DNA from: Neorhizobium sp. UBA3556
GTDB taxonomy: Bacteria; Pseudomonadota; Alphaproteobacteria; Rhizobiales; Rhizobiaceae
Direction: 5' to 3'
Assembly: GCA_002376235.1 (NCBI GenBank)
Contig: DFNX01000016.1
Coordinates: 434,001 to 498,000 of the forward strand
Length of the DNA stretch: 64,000 nucleotides
Part shown: positions 1 to 7,284 of the stretch, piece after piece
Numbering within the stretch: the first letter of the stretch is position 1
Layout: every line of letters begins with the position of its first letter
Translations under genes and position numbers: made by a program
The notes under the pieces: model-generated
Seen by the model: the letters and a program-made list of their open reading frames with translations, nothing else
Told to the model about the DNA's origin: nothing
Database searches by the model: none

Positions 1-1307
1 TGATCCCCCGTTATTCCCGTCCGGAAATGGTCGCCATCTGGTCGCCGGAAACAAAGTTCCGCATCTGGTTCGAAATCGAGGCGCACGCCTGCGACGCGCT
101 GGCCGCCATCGGTGTCATTCCGAAGTCTGCAGCCGAGACGATTTGGGAAAAGGGCGGCAAGGCCGAATTCGACGTTGCCCGCATCGACGAGATCGAAGCC
201 GTCACCAAGCATGACGTCATCGCCTTCCTCACCCACCTCGCAGAATTCGTCGGTCCCGACAGCCGCTTCATCCATCAGGGCATGACCTCGTCGGACGTTC
301 TCGACACCACGCTCAACGTCCAGTTGGTGCGCGCAACCGACATCCTGCTCGCTGGCGTCGATCGTGTTCTCACAGCACTGAAGACCCGCGCCTTCGAACA
401 CAAGGACACGGTGCGCATCGGCCGCAGCCACGGCATCCATGCCGAGCCGACCACGATGGGCCTGACCTTTGCCCGCTTCTACGCCGAGATGGACCGCAAC
501 AAGACGCGTCTCCTCGCAGCCCGCGAAGAAATCGCCACCTGCGCCATCTCCGGAGCCGTCGGCACATTCGCCAATATCGACCCGCGCGTAGAGGAACATG
601 TCGCTGCCGCCATGGGCCTGAAGTCGGAGCCGGTTTCCACCCAGGTCATCCCGCGCGACCGTCATGCCATGTATTTCGCAACGCTTGGCGTCATCGCCTC
701 GTCGATCGAAAACGTCGCGATCGAAATCCGCCACATGCAGCGCACGGAAGTTCTGGAAGCGGAAGAGTTCTTCTCTCCGGGCCAGAAGGGTTCGTCGGCA
801 ATGCCGCACAAGCGCAACCCTGTCCTGACGGAAAACCTGACCGGCCTGTCGCGCCTTGTGCGCATGTCGGTCGTCCCGGCCATGGAAAACGTTGCTCTCT
901 GGCACGAGCGCGACATCAGTCATTCGAGCGTCGAGCGCGCCATCGGTCCCGATACGACCGTTACCCTCGACTTCGCCCTGAACCGTCTGGCCGGCGTCAT
1001 CGAAAAGCTCGTCATCTACCCCGAGAACATGTTGAACAACATGAACAAGTTCAAGGGATTGGTAATGAGCCAGCGCGTTCTTCTGGCACTCACCCAGGCC
1101 GGCGTCTCCCGTGAGGATTCGTACCGCCTCGTGCAGCGCAACGCCATGAAGGTATGGGAACGCGGCGCCGATTTCCTCGAAGAACTGCTCGCAGACCAGG
1201 AAGTCCGCGCAGCGCTTTCAGAAGAGGAAATCCGGGAAAAATTCGATCTCGGCTATCACACCAAGCATGTCGACACGATTTTCAATCGCGTCTTCGGCGA
1301 AGCTTGA
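1..1307 (+). CDS. purB: Adenylosuccinate lyase (5' end cut by window)
   Basis: PurB acts twice in purine synthesis: it splits SAICAR to AICAR and adenylosuccinate to AMP, releasing fumarate each time, in the cytoplasm. The frame is open from base 3 (IPRYSRPEM) and the A of the natural ATG lies one base before the window, so the protein is about 435 residues, normal for the family. Visible family motifs are TSSDVLDTT near residue 97, GRSHGIHAEPTT near 141 (catalytic His region) and the fumarase/lyase signature SSAMPHKRNP near 265. It lies upstream of other pur genes (purC, S, Q, L) but is separated from them by three unrelated genes, so co-transcription with them is unlikely. Confidence 0.97.
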   Translation, partial: IPRYSRPEMVAIWSPETKFRIWFEIEAHACDALAAIGVIPKSAAETIWEKGGKAEFDVARIDEIEAVTKHDVIAFLTHLAEFVGPDSRFIHQGMTSSDVLDTTLNVQLVRATDILLAGVDRVLTALKTRAFEHKDTVRIGRSHGIHAEPTTMGLTFARFYAEMDRNKTRLLAAREEIATCAISGAVGTFANIDPRVEEHVAAAMGLKSEPVSTQVIPRDRHAMYFATLGVIASSIENVAIEIRHMQRTEVLEAEEFFSPGQKGSSAMPHKRNPVLTENLTGLSRLVRMSVVPAMENVALWHERDISHSSVERAIGPDTTVTLDFALNRLAGVIEKLVIYPENMLNNMNKFKGLVMSQRVLLALTQAGVSREDSYRLVQRNAMKVWERGADFLEELLADQEVRAALSEEEIREKFDLGYHTKHVDTIFNRVFGEA

Positions 1308-1338
1308 TATCGACCTTAGAAAGGCCCAGATAGGCGGC

Positions 1339-1893
1339 ATGAAAGCATCAGAAGCCGATATTCTCATCATCCCCGGTTACACCAATTCCGGCCCTGACCA
1401 CTGGCAGACCCGTTGGGAGCAGAAGCTCGCAACGGCCCGCCGGGTGGAACAGGCGGAATGGTCGAAACCGGTCAAGGAAGATTGGGTCCAGCGTCTCGTC
1501 GAGGAAGTCAACGCCTCGACGAAACCTGTCTTGCTGGTCGCCCATTCGCTGGGCGTCCCGACGGCCATCCACGCCATCCCGCATTTCAAGAAACCGGTTG
1601 CCGGCGCCTTTTTCGTCGCACCGCCGGACGTGCAGAACCCGGAAATCAGGCCGAAACACCTGATGACTTTCGGCCCTTATCCGCGCGATCCGCTTCCCTT
1701 CCCGGCCTTGACCGTTGCCAGCCGCAACGACCCGTTCGGCTCCTATGATCATGCAGACGACATCACCAATGCCTGGGGATCACAGCTGATTGATGCGGGC
1801 GAATCCGGGCATATCAACGCGGAATCAGGGCATGGACCATGGCCGGAAGGCACGATGGTGTTTGCCCAGTTCCTCGGCAGGCTGAAAGCCTGA
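1339..1893 (+). CDS. RBBP9/YdeN-family serine alpha/beta hydrolase
   Basis: A 184-residue cytoplasmic hydrolase of the RBBP9/YdeN type. It begins with the family's IIPGYTNSGPDHWQTRWE, has the nucleophile elbow AHSLG (Ser of G/A-x-S-x-G), an Asp in SRNDPFGSYDHA and a late His in the SGHGPWPEG segment, so the triad appears complete. I chose the ATG at 1339, because the upstream extension overlaps the end of purB and does not look like family sequence. It starts 31 bases after the purB stop on the same strand and may share its transcript. Substrate is unknown; family members are small esterases or of unclear function. Confidence 0.88.
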   Translation: MKASEADILIIPGYTNSGPDHWQTRWEQKLATARRVEQAEWSKPVKEDWVQRLVEEVNASTKPVLLVAHSLGVPTAIHAIPHFKKPVAGAFFVAPPDVQNPEIRPKHLMTFGPYPRDPLPFPALTVASRNDPFGSYDHADDITNAWGSQLIDAGESGHINAESGHGPWPEGTMVFAQFLGRLKA

Positions 1894-1994
1894 CAGCAAA
1901 AGGGTTGCGCGGTCCATTCGATTTCGACTGCAGATTTTAAGCAGAGATTAATTCACTTTCGCTAATTTACATCACCTTTGCCAGCATAGGCGAC

Positions 1995-3745
1995 GTGATG
2001 CCGTTCAACCTTGCGCATGCCGGTGCCCTTGCCGCACCGCCCGAAAACCTCGGGATCCTGATTGCCATTTATGAAGCCATCCCTTTTCCGGTCGCGCTGA
2101 TCGACCAGGAGGGAAACCCCTTTCATTTGAATGCAGCCTTCGAGCGAACCTTCGGGGGATCGCAGACCGGCAGGGTCGTCAGTCTCGTCCATCCGGACGA
2201 TCGTGAAAATCTCGTCACGCGGCTACGCGACGGCCGCACGGACGTCACCGACCGGATACAATTTCGGCTACAACCGGCCGATGGTGCTATCCGCTGGATC
2301 GAGGCGACGCTTGCACCTGCCTCTCCCGAAATATCGGCCGATAGCTTCAGGGCGGCCTTCTTCGTCGACATCACCGCGTTCAAGACGGAAATCCAGGAAC
2401 TGACGGATCGGGAAAGCCGCTGGAACAACGCGCTTGTCAGCTCCGTCACCGGCGTATGGGATCACAACTGGGCGACCGGCCAGAAATATTACTCCCCGAC
2501 CTGGCGCCGTATCCGGGGCCTGTCGCCGGACGATCCCCTTCCAGCCAGCACGGCCGAATGGCTGGACCTTCTGCATCCGGACGACCGGGATCACGTCATC
2601 CACTGCATAGAGCGCCAGAATGCAGGCGACCCCGACTACGCAATCTTCGAGTACCGCGAGCGCCACAAGGCCGGCCATTGGGTCTGGATCGAATGCCGTG
2701 GCGACTGTGTGGAATGGGATGAGAATGGCAAGCCGACACACATCGTCGGAACAGATACCGATATCACCGCCCGCAAACTGGCAGAGGAGACCACGGCCCG
2801 CATGGCAAGGCGCCTGGACATGGCGCTCGAAATATCCGGTATTGGCACCTACGAATGCGACCTCACCACCGGCGTCGTCGACTGGGACGACCGCATGTAT
2901 CGCATCTACGGCGTAGGCAGGCGCGAGGATGTCAGGGTTGGCGGCTTATGGGAAAACCTTCTTCATCCCGAGGATGCCGGGCGCGTGCTGAAAAACGTCG
3001 ATGAACATATAAGGAGCGGCAACCGCTTCTCCGATCAGTATCGCGTCGTTCTGCGCGATGGCTCTGATCGTGTCATCCGGGCGCGTACCATGACCTTCCT
3101 CGACGGAGACGGCCACCAGATGACCGTTGGCGCGAATTGGGATGTCACCGAGGATGTCGGCCTGCATCGCGAGCTTGAGCGGGCCAAGCTACTGGCGGAA
3201 GCACGCAATGGCGAACTGGAGGCGGCAAAGGATCGGATCGAGCATAGCGCCATGCACGATTATCTGACCGAGCTTCCGAACCGGCGCTATCTCGATGAAG
3301 TCCTCGACCGCATGGCCGCCGAAAGCACCGATGAGACCGGCATAGCGATCCTGCATATCGATCTGGACCGCTTCAAGCAGATCAATGATACACTCGGTCA
3401 TGACGCAGGAGATGCGGTCCTGCTCCACACCGCCCGCACCCTGCGCACGACGCTCGGCGAAGAGGATTTCATGCCCGTGTCGGCGGCGACGAATTCATCG
3501 TCGTATCGCAACTTGGCGGCATCCGGGAGCGTGCTTCCTCAGTCGCCACCCGCATGATCGACGCGCTGCGCAAGCCGATCATCTACGAGGGCCACAACTG
3601 CCGCGTTGGAGCGAGTATTGGCATTGCATCCAGATGCGGCGACGCCATCGACGTGCGCCAGCTGCTGCGCAACTCCGACATCGCCCTTTACGAAGCCAAA
3701 CGCCAGGGTCGAAACCGATACGTGTGTTTCGAGGCAGCGGAGTGA
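1995..3745 (+). pseudogene. PAS-PAS-PAS-GGDEF diguanylate cyclase, frameshifted inside the GGDEF domain
   Basis: The first part (1995-3470, GTG start with an ATG one codon later) encodes an N-terminal PAS, two further PAS/PAC segments (WDHNWATGQKYY..., IGTYECDLTTG...) and the start of a GGDEF domain (LTELPNRRYLDEVLDR, IDLDRFKQINDTLGHDAGD). At 3471-3476 one G seems to be missing: ATG CCC is read where ATG GCC CGT GTC is expected. The signature GGDEF and the rest of the domain (GASIGIA..., NSDIALYEAKRQGRNRY) continue in another frame from 3473 to the stop at 3745. As read, the upstream frame ends at 3557 without the catalytic motif. An intact protein would be about 583 residues and make c-di-GMP in response to a PAS-sensed signal. 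It may be a true pseudogene, a phase-variable state or a sequencing error. Confidence 0.85.
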
Positions 3746-3757
3746 AGCCGGAATAAG

Positions 3758-4072
3758 CTACGGGGTCTCCACCTGAGCAGAAGCTTCGGTCAGCAAGTCC
3801 AGCATCTTCGTGCGGATTTCCGTATCCGTCACGGCAATACCTGCCGCATCCAAATCCTGCCTGAGCTTGAGGAAGACATCCTCATGTCCGGCTTGCGCAA
3901 AATCCGCAACGACCACCTCCGTCGCATAGGCATCCCGATCCGGTCTGCCGATGAGATCAGCCGCCCACAATCCTGCAAGCTTGTTGCGTCGGGAAATCGC
4001 CCGAAATTTCAAGTCCTCATCGTGCGCGAACTTGTTTTCGAACGCCTTTTCACGATCACTCATGCCACTCAT
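3758..4072 (-). CDS. DUF1476 / F1-ATPase inhibitor zeta-type subunit
   Basis: A roughly 104-residue soluble protein opening with MSDREKAFENKFAHDEDLKF, the recognised start of the DUF1476 family. In Paracoccus and other alphaproteobacteria the family member is the zeta subunit, which blocks ATP hydrolysis by F1Fo-ATP synthase. The helical segment that follows (AISRRNKLAGLWAADLIGRP, then DFAQAGHEDVFLKLRQDL) is also typical. On the minus strand GGGAGGAAAC precedes the ATG at 4072. An alternative ATG three codons downstream (4063) gives the usual family N-terminus, and one at 4084 lies upstream of the ribosome site. It stands alone, 12 bases from the end of the convergent GGDEF gene. Confidence 0.88.
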   Translation of the reverse strand: MSGMSDREKAFENKFAHDEDLKFRAISRRNKLAGLWAADLIGRPDRDAYATEVVVADFAQAGHEDVFLKLRQDLDAAGIAVTDTEIRTKMLDLLTEASAQVETP

Positions 4073-4466
4073 GTTTCCTCCCATGGCAATATTAGAATAT
4101 CCAGATAAGCATATTCGGCACCCTTCGCAATCTACCGGCGCAGATCAGCGTTCCATCGGTCCCGACAACAGGCAAGAGCGCCTCCATCCAGTTGCGCCCG
4201 ATTGTGGCCGCTATGGAAAGATAGTCCTCAAGATCCTATCTGTCGTGGAAAGTCGCAGGCTGAGAAAAAAACGCGGTCAAACCGATGTAGTCTGGTCCCA
4301 CTGATTCGTCGGATGCCGAATACCGGGCCCGATACCGGGCAAGTTTACTGCCAGCCTACGCCCACCCAGCATACGCCTGCATTGTGAAAACGAAAGTTTT
4401 CCGATAAGGGACCGCTTCAAATATGATTGCAGCCGCTCCGGCCGCCTAGAACGAGATAAGAATACC
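4073..4466. other. 394-base gene-free stretch before purC
   Basis: No convincing gene on either strand; the open frames here have poor codon use and no ribosome site. It must contain the purC promoter and the promoter of the divergent DUF1476 gene. Visible structure: a short direct repeat ATACCGGGC at 4320-4328 and 4332-4340, and a small palindrome GAAAAC-GAAA-GTTTTC at 4386-4401, 65 bases before the purC start, which could be a GNRA-like hairpin or an operator. Confidence 0.6.
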
Positions 4467-5231
4467 ATGAATCGTCGCCGCCGTATTTACGAAGGCAAGG
4501 CCAAGATCCTTTACGAAGGACCCGAGCCGGGCACGCTGATCCAGTTCTTCAAGGATGATGCAACAGCCTTCAATAAGAAGAAGCATGATGTCATCGACGG
4601 CAAGGGCGTGCTCAACAACCGCATTTCCGAATACCTGTTCACCCACCTGAACAAGATCGGCATCCCGACGCATTTCATCCGCCGGATGAACATGCGCGAG
4701 CAGCTGATCAAGGAAGTGGAGATGATCCCGCTCGAAATCGTCGTGCGCAATGTCGCCGCCGGTTCCCTGTCGGAACGCCTCGGCATCGAGGAAGGTACCG
4801 TCCTGCCCCGCTCGATCATCGAGTTCTACTACAAGTCCGATCAGCTCGCAGATCCTATGGTCTCCGAAGAGCATATCACCGCATTCGGCTGGGCCAACCC
4901 GGCCGAACTGGATGACGTCATGGCGCTAGCCATTCGCGTCAACGACTTCCTGACCGGCCTCTTCCTCGGCGTCGGCATCCAGCTCGTCGATTTCAAGATC
5001 GAATGCGGCCGCCTCTACGAAGGCGACATGATGCGCATCATCCTGGCCGACGAAATCTCGCCTGACAGCTGCCGTCTTTGGGATATCGAAACGAAGGAAA
5101 AGATGGACAAGGACCGTTTCCGCCGTGATCTGGGTGGCCTTGTCGAAGCCTATTCCGAAGTCGCCCGCCGCCTCGGCATCATCAATGAAAACGAACCGAT
5201 CCGCGGAACGGGTCCGGTTCTGGTCAAGTAA
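4467..5231 (+). CDS. purC: Phosphoribosylaminoimidazole-succinocarboxamide synthase (SAICAR synthetase)
   Basis: Joins CAIR and aspartate with ATP to give SAICAR, the purine step whose product PurB then cleaves. The 254-residue protein has the family N-terminus RRRIYEGKAKILYEGPEPG, the EIVVRNVAAGSLSERLG segment near residue 90, and VDFKIECGR near 175, followed by the DEISPDSCRLWD substrate loop. Length is normal for bacterial PurC. It starts an apparent operon: purS begins 17 bases after its stop, then a small gene and purQ. Confidence 0.97.
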   Translation: MNRRRRIYEGKAKILYEGPEPGTLIQFFKDDATAFNKKKHDVIDGKGVLNNRISEYLFTHLNKIGIPTHFIRRMNMREQLIKEVEMIPLEIVVRNVAAGSLSERLGIEEGTVLPRSIIEFYYKSDQLADPMVSEEHITAFGWANPAELDDVMALAIRVNDFLTGLFLGVGIQLVDFKIECGRLYEGDMMRIILADEISPDSCRLWDIETKEKMDKDRFRRDLGGLVEAYSEVARRLGIINENEPIRGTGPVLVK

Positions 5232-5247
5232 TCAGGGGAAATTTGCA

Positions 5248-5490
5248 GTGATCAACGCACGCGTAACCGTCACGCTCAAAAATGGCGTTCTCGACCCGCA
5301 GGGCAAGGCAATCGAAGGCGCGCTCGGCAGCCTCGGTTTCGAAGGCGTCCACCAGGCCCGCCAGGGCAAGGTTTTTGACCTCGAACTTGACACGGCAGAC
5401 AAGGCCAAGGCCGAAGCCGACCTGAAAGCCATGTGCGAAAAGCTTCTGGCGAACACGGTGATTGAGAACTACACTATCGCAATCGACTAG
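5248..5490 (+). CDS. purS: FGAM synthase subunit PurS
   Basis: An 80-residue subunit that bridges PurL and PurQ in the three-part formylglycinamidine ribonucleotide synthase and helps pass ammonia between them. The sequence (ARVTVTLKNGVLDPQGKAIEGALGSLGFEGV..., ending LLANTVIENYTIAID) is a clear PurS. I use the GTG at 5248, which is preceded by CAGGGGAA; the frame runs further upstream but would overlap purC. Its presence shows that this organism uses the small PurL plus PurS plus PurQ arrangement rather than the large fused PurL. Confidence 0.95.
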   Translation: MINARVTVTLKNGVLDPQGKAIEGALGSLGFEGVHQARQGKVFDLELDTADKAKAEADLKAMCEKLLANTVIENYTIAID

Positions 5491-5518
5491 AGAATGCGGG
5501 AAGCGCGTGCATGGCGAG

Positions 5519-5719
5519 ATGGCCGGCATGCGTGAAGATAACAGAGGTCTTCGGCAGGACTTCATAAGTCTGAGAAACCACATGCACGTCATGCAGGGAG
5601 ATTTGAACAATCTCCACACGACTATGGCTCAGGTTCTCGTCCGCCTCGACCGCATCGAAAACCGCCTGGAACTGCGGGAGTTCCAGGAAGCCCAAGCAAG
5701 GTTTGAACCACAGCCATGA
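5519..5719 (+). CDS. Small coiled-coil protein between purS and purQ
   Basis: I do not recognise this family. About 66 residues (up to 85 if an upstream ATG at 5462, inside purS, is used; a GTG at 5507 is also possible). The body is a charged helix with hydrophobic heptad spacing (LRQDFISLRNHMHVMQGDL, NLHTTMAQVLVRLDRIENRL), so a short coiled coil is likely, with no membrane span or cysteine. Its TGA overlaps the purQ ATG as ATGA at 5716-5719, which suggests translational coupling. The position inside the purS-purQ pair hints at a link with the FGAM synthase complex, but this is inference. The start codon is uncertain because no clear ribosome site is visible. Confidence 0.6.
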   Translation: MAGMREDNRGLRQDFISLRNHMHVMQGDLNNLHTTMAQVLVRLDRIENRLELREFQEAQARFEPQP

Positions 5720-6390
5720 AGTCAGCCGTCGTCCAGCTCCCAGGCCTCAACCGCGATCGCGACATGATCGCCGCCCTCACAAAAATTTCCGGCAAGGCGC
5801 CGATCACCGTCTGGCAGACGGAGACAAACATTCCCGATGACGTCGACCTGATCGTCATTCCGGGCGGCTTTTCCTATGGCGATTACCTGCGCTGCGGCGC
5901 GATCGCTGCCCGCATGCCGGTCATGCAGGCGATCAAGGAAAAGGCCGAAAAGGGCGTCAAGGTTCTCGGCGTCTGCAACGGTTTTCAGATCCTCGTCGAG
6001 GCGGGCCTCCTGCCCGGCGCCCTGATGATGAACTCGTCGTTGAAATTCGTCTGCAAGGAAGTGAAGCTCGAAGTCGTCAATGCCGAGACGGACTTCACCC
6101 GCGCCTACGAACAGGGCCAGATCATCCGCTGCCCGGTCGCCCATCATGAGGGCAATTACTTCGTCGATGGCGAGACGCTGAAGTCGATGAACGGCAATGG
6201 CCAGGTTGTCTTCCGTTATGCCGAAGGCACCAACCCGAACGGCGCGATCGAGGACATTGCCGGCGTCGTCAACGCCCGCGGCAACGTTCTCGGCATGATG
6301 CCGCATCCGGAAAACCTGATCGAAGCCGCCCATGGCGGCAGCGACGGGCGCGGCATCTTTGCCTCCGCCCTCGACGTCATCGCAGCCTGA
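5716..6390 (+). CDS. purQ: FGAM synthase subunit I, glutamine amidotransferase PurQ
   Basis: Hydrolyses glutamine and supplies ammonia to PurL for the FGAR to FGAM step. A class I glutaminase of 224 residues: the nucleophile Cys lies in GVCNGFQ (about residue 87), the oxyanion region is VIPGGFSYGDYLR near 48-59, and the His/Glu pair is in MMPHPENLIE near 195-205. Translation appears coupled to the gene before it (ATGA overlap). A strong hairpin follows the stop, so the purC-S-x-Q unit probably ends here; purL lies 2.5 kb further on. Confidence 0.97.
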   Translation: MKSAVVQLPGLNRDRDMIAALTKISGKAPITVWQTETNIPDDVDLIVIPGGFSYGDYLRCGAIAARMPVMQAIKEKAEKGVKVLGVCNGFQILVEAGLLPGALMMNSSLKFVCKEVKLEVVNAETDFTRAYEQGQIIRCPVAHHEGNYFVDGETLKSMNGNGQVVFRYAEGTNPNGAIEDIAGVVNARGNVLGMMPHPENLIEAAHGGSDGRGIFASALDVIAA

Positions 6391-6399
6391 CCCTATCCG

Positions 6400-6428
6400 G
6401 GCGCCGGAAAACACCGGCGCTCGTTTTC
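6400..6428 (+). terminator. Rho-independent-type terminator after purQ
   Basis: Stem GCGCCGG (6401-6407) and CCGGCGC (6414-6420) with an AAAACA loop, followed by TCGTTTTCT. It begins 10 bases after the purQ stop, so it probably ends the purC-purS-purQ transcript. Confidence 0.7.
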
Positions 6429-6454
6429 TCTGACATTTTCGGGAACGCACGCAG

Positions 6455-6841
6455 ATGGCCTGCCGCATTTCGACTGCAATTTCTGTCACCGTTCTCGCAA
6501 GCCTGCTCGCAGCCTGCCAGGCCAAACCCGTCGCTCAAACGAGCCCGTCGGCGCTGGATGTCATGGAAAAGGTAGCGGTTGCCGCAAATCGTTGCTGGTT
6601 CAAGTCTGGCGATGCGGCTTTCAGGACCTACGCCTTCGCACCTGAACTCACATCCTTTTCAGGTCGGCCGCGCATTCTCCTGACGCGCAGGGGCTCGGCC
6701 GACATCCGCCCGCTTCTCGTCGTCCAGGCAGAAGGAAAGCCAGCGCGCCTCAGCGCCTTCGGCCCGTTGATGGACGAACAGCTCGGCACCCGCATCGGCA
6801 CCGACGTCAAGCGCTGGGCCGCAGGCAACAGCAATTGCTGA
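6455..6841 (+). CDS. Small hypothetical lipoprotein
   Basis: A 128-residue protein with a lipoprotein signal peptide: a short N-terminus, a hydrophobic stretch (ISVTVLASLLAAC) and a lipobox LLAAC, so it should be cut before the Cys near residue 21 and anchored to a membrane. The mature part is a single small domain with Cys residues in NRCWFKSGD and at the very C-terminus (GNSNC), which could form a disulphide. I do not recognise a family with known function. It sits between purQ and purL but after a terminator, so it is probably transcribed separately. Confidence 0.75.
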   Translation: MACRISTAISVTVLASLLAACQAKPVAQTSPSALDVMEKVAVAANRCWFKSGDAAFRTYAFAPELTSFSGRPRILLTRRGSADIRPLLVVQAEGKPARLSAFGPLMDEQLGTRIGTDVKRWAAGNSNC

Positions 6842-6918
6842 CAAAATAAAGGCCCATCCGGCGGTTGGGACTGCCGAACGGGCCGCTTCCGCCTGTACAA
6901 TAGGCAGACAATCAACGT

Positions 6919-7227
6919 TTATATCAGAAAGCGTGACCTTGAAGCTTCCCAGCTCGCGCCGATCCGTGTGATCCCGATATCTGCCAGTTGGTCATCGCCC
7001 ATATCGAGCAATTCCTGCCGCCCTTTGCGACGCACCGACCAATTCGCAACCATATCGATCAGACCTCCGATGAAGTCTGGACGAACCGGCATCGGCGCCG
7101 GCTCCATGAGATCTCCGGCGACATAGAACGCTGTCTCGCGTTCATAGCGGTCGGGATACATTGTATCGATTGTAGCAAGGTATTCGTCGTACTTGCGCAT
7201 GTCGCACCCGTTGGCGTTGCTTTGCAT
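6919..7227 (-). CDS. DUF1127 domain protein
   Basis: About 93-102 residues. The C-terminal half carries the DUF1127 motif: WSVRRKGRQELLDMGDDQLADIG followed by I-T-R. DUF1127 proteins are short and common in alphaproteobacteria; some have been tied to RNA turnover, phosphate or carbon metabolism, but a role here is not known. Start is uncertain: ATG at 7227 or ATG at 7200 (MRKYDEYLATID); neither has a good ribosome site. It is transcribed divergently from the MocR-type regulator, and the roughly 60-base gap between them holds inverted TACATTG/CAATGTA repeats, so it is a plausible target of that regulator. Confidence 0.8.
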   Translation of the reverse strand: MQSNANGCDMRKYDEYLATIDTMYPDRYERETAFYVAGDLMEPAPMPVRPDFIGGLIDMVANWSVRRKGRQELLDMGDDQLADIGITRIGASWEASRSRFLI

Positions 7228-7242
7228 TTCGTAGACATTGAA

Positions 7243-7271
7243 TACATTGACTCCCTAAGGGGTACAATGTA
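7243..7271. promoter_or_regulatory. Candidate operator between DUF1127 and the MocR-type regulator
   Basis: Inverted repeat TACATTG (7243-7249) and CAATGTA (7265-7271) with a 15-base spacer; a further ACATTGA copy starts at 7233. GntR/MocR proteins commonly bind such repeats in divergent promoters. That this is the binding site of the adjacent regulator is inference. Confidence 0.4.
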
Positions 7272-7284
7272 CCTAATTGTCACT

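Noticed and set aside
4320..4340. Direct repeat ATACCGGGC before purC as a purine-regulator site
   Set aside because: Short, not palindromic in the way of known PurR sites and too far from the start to assign; recorded only as part of the gap description.
6851..6884. GGCCC...GGGCC hairpin after the lipoprotein gene
   Set aside because: Five-base outer stem with an imperfect interior; could terminate transcription but pairing is not strong enough to list.
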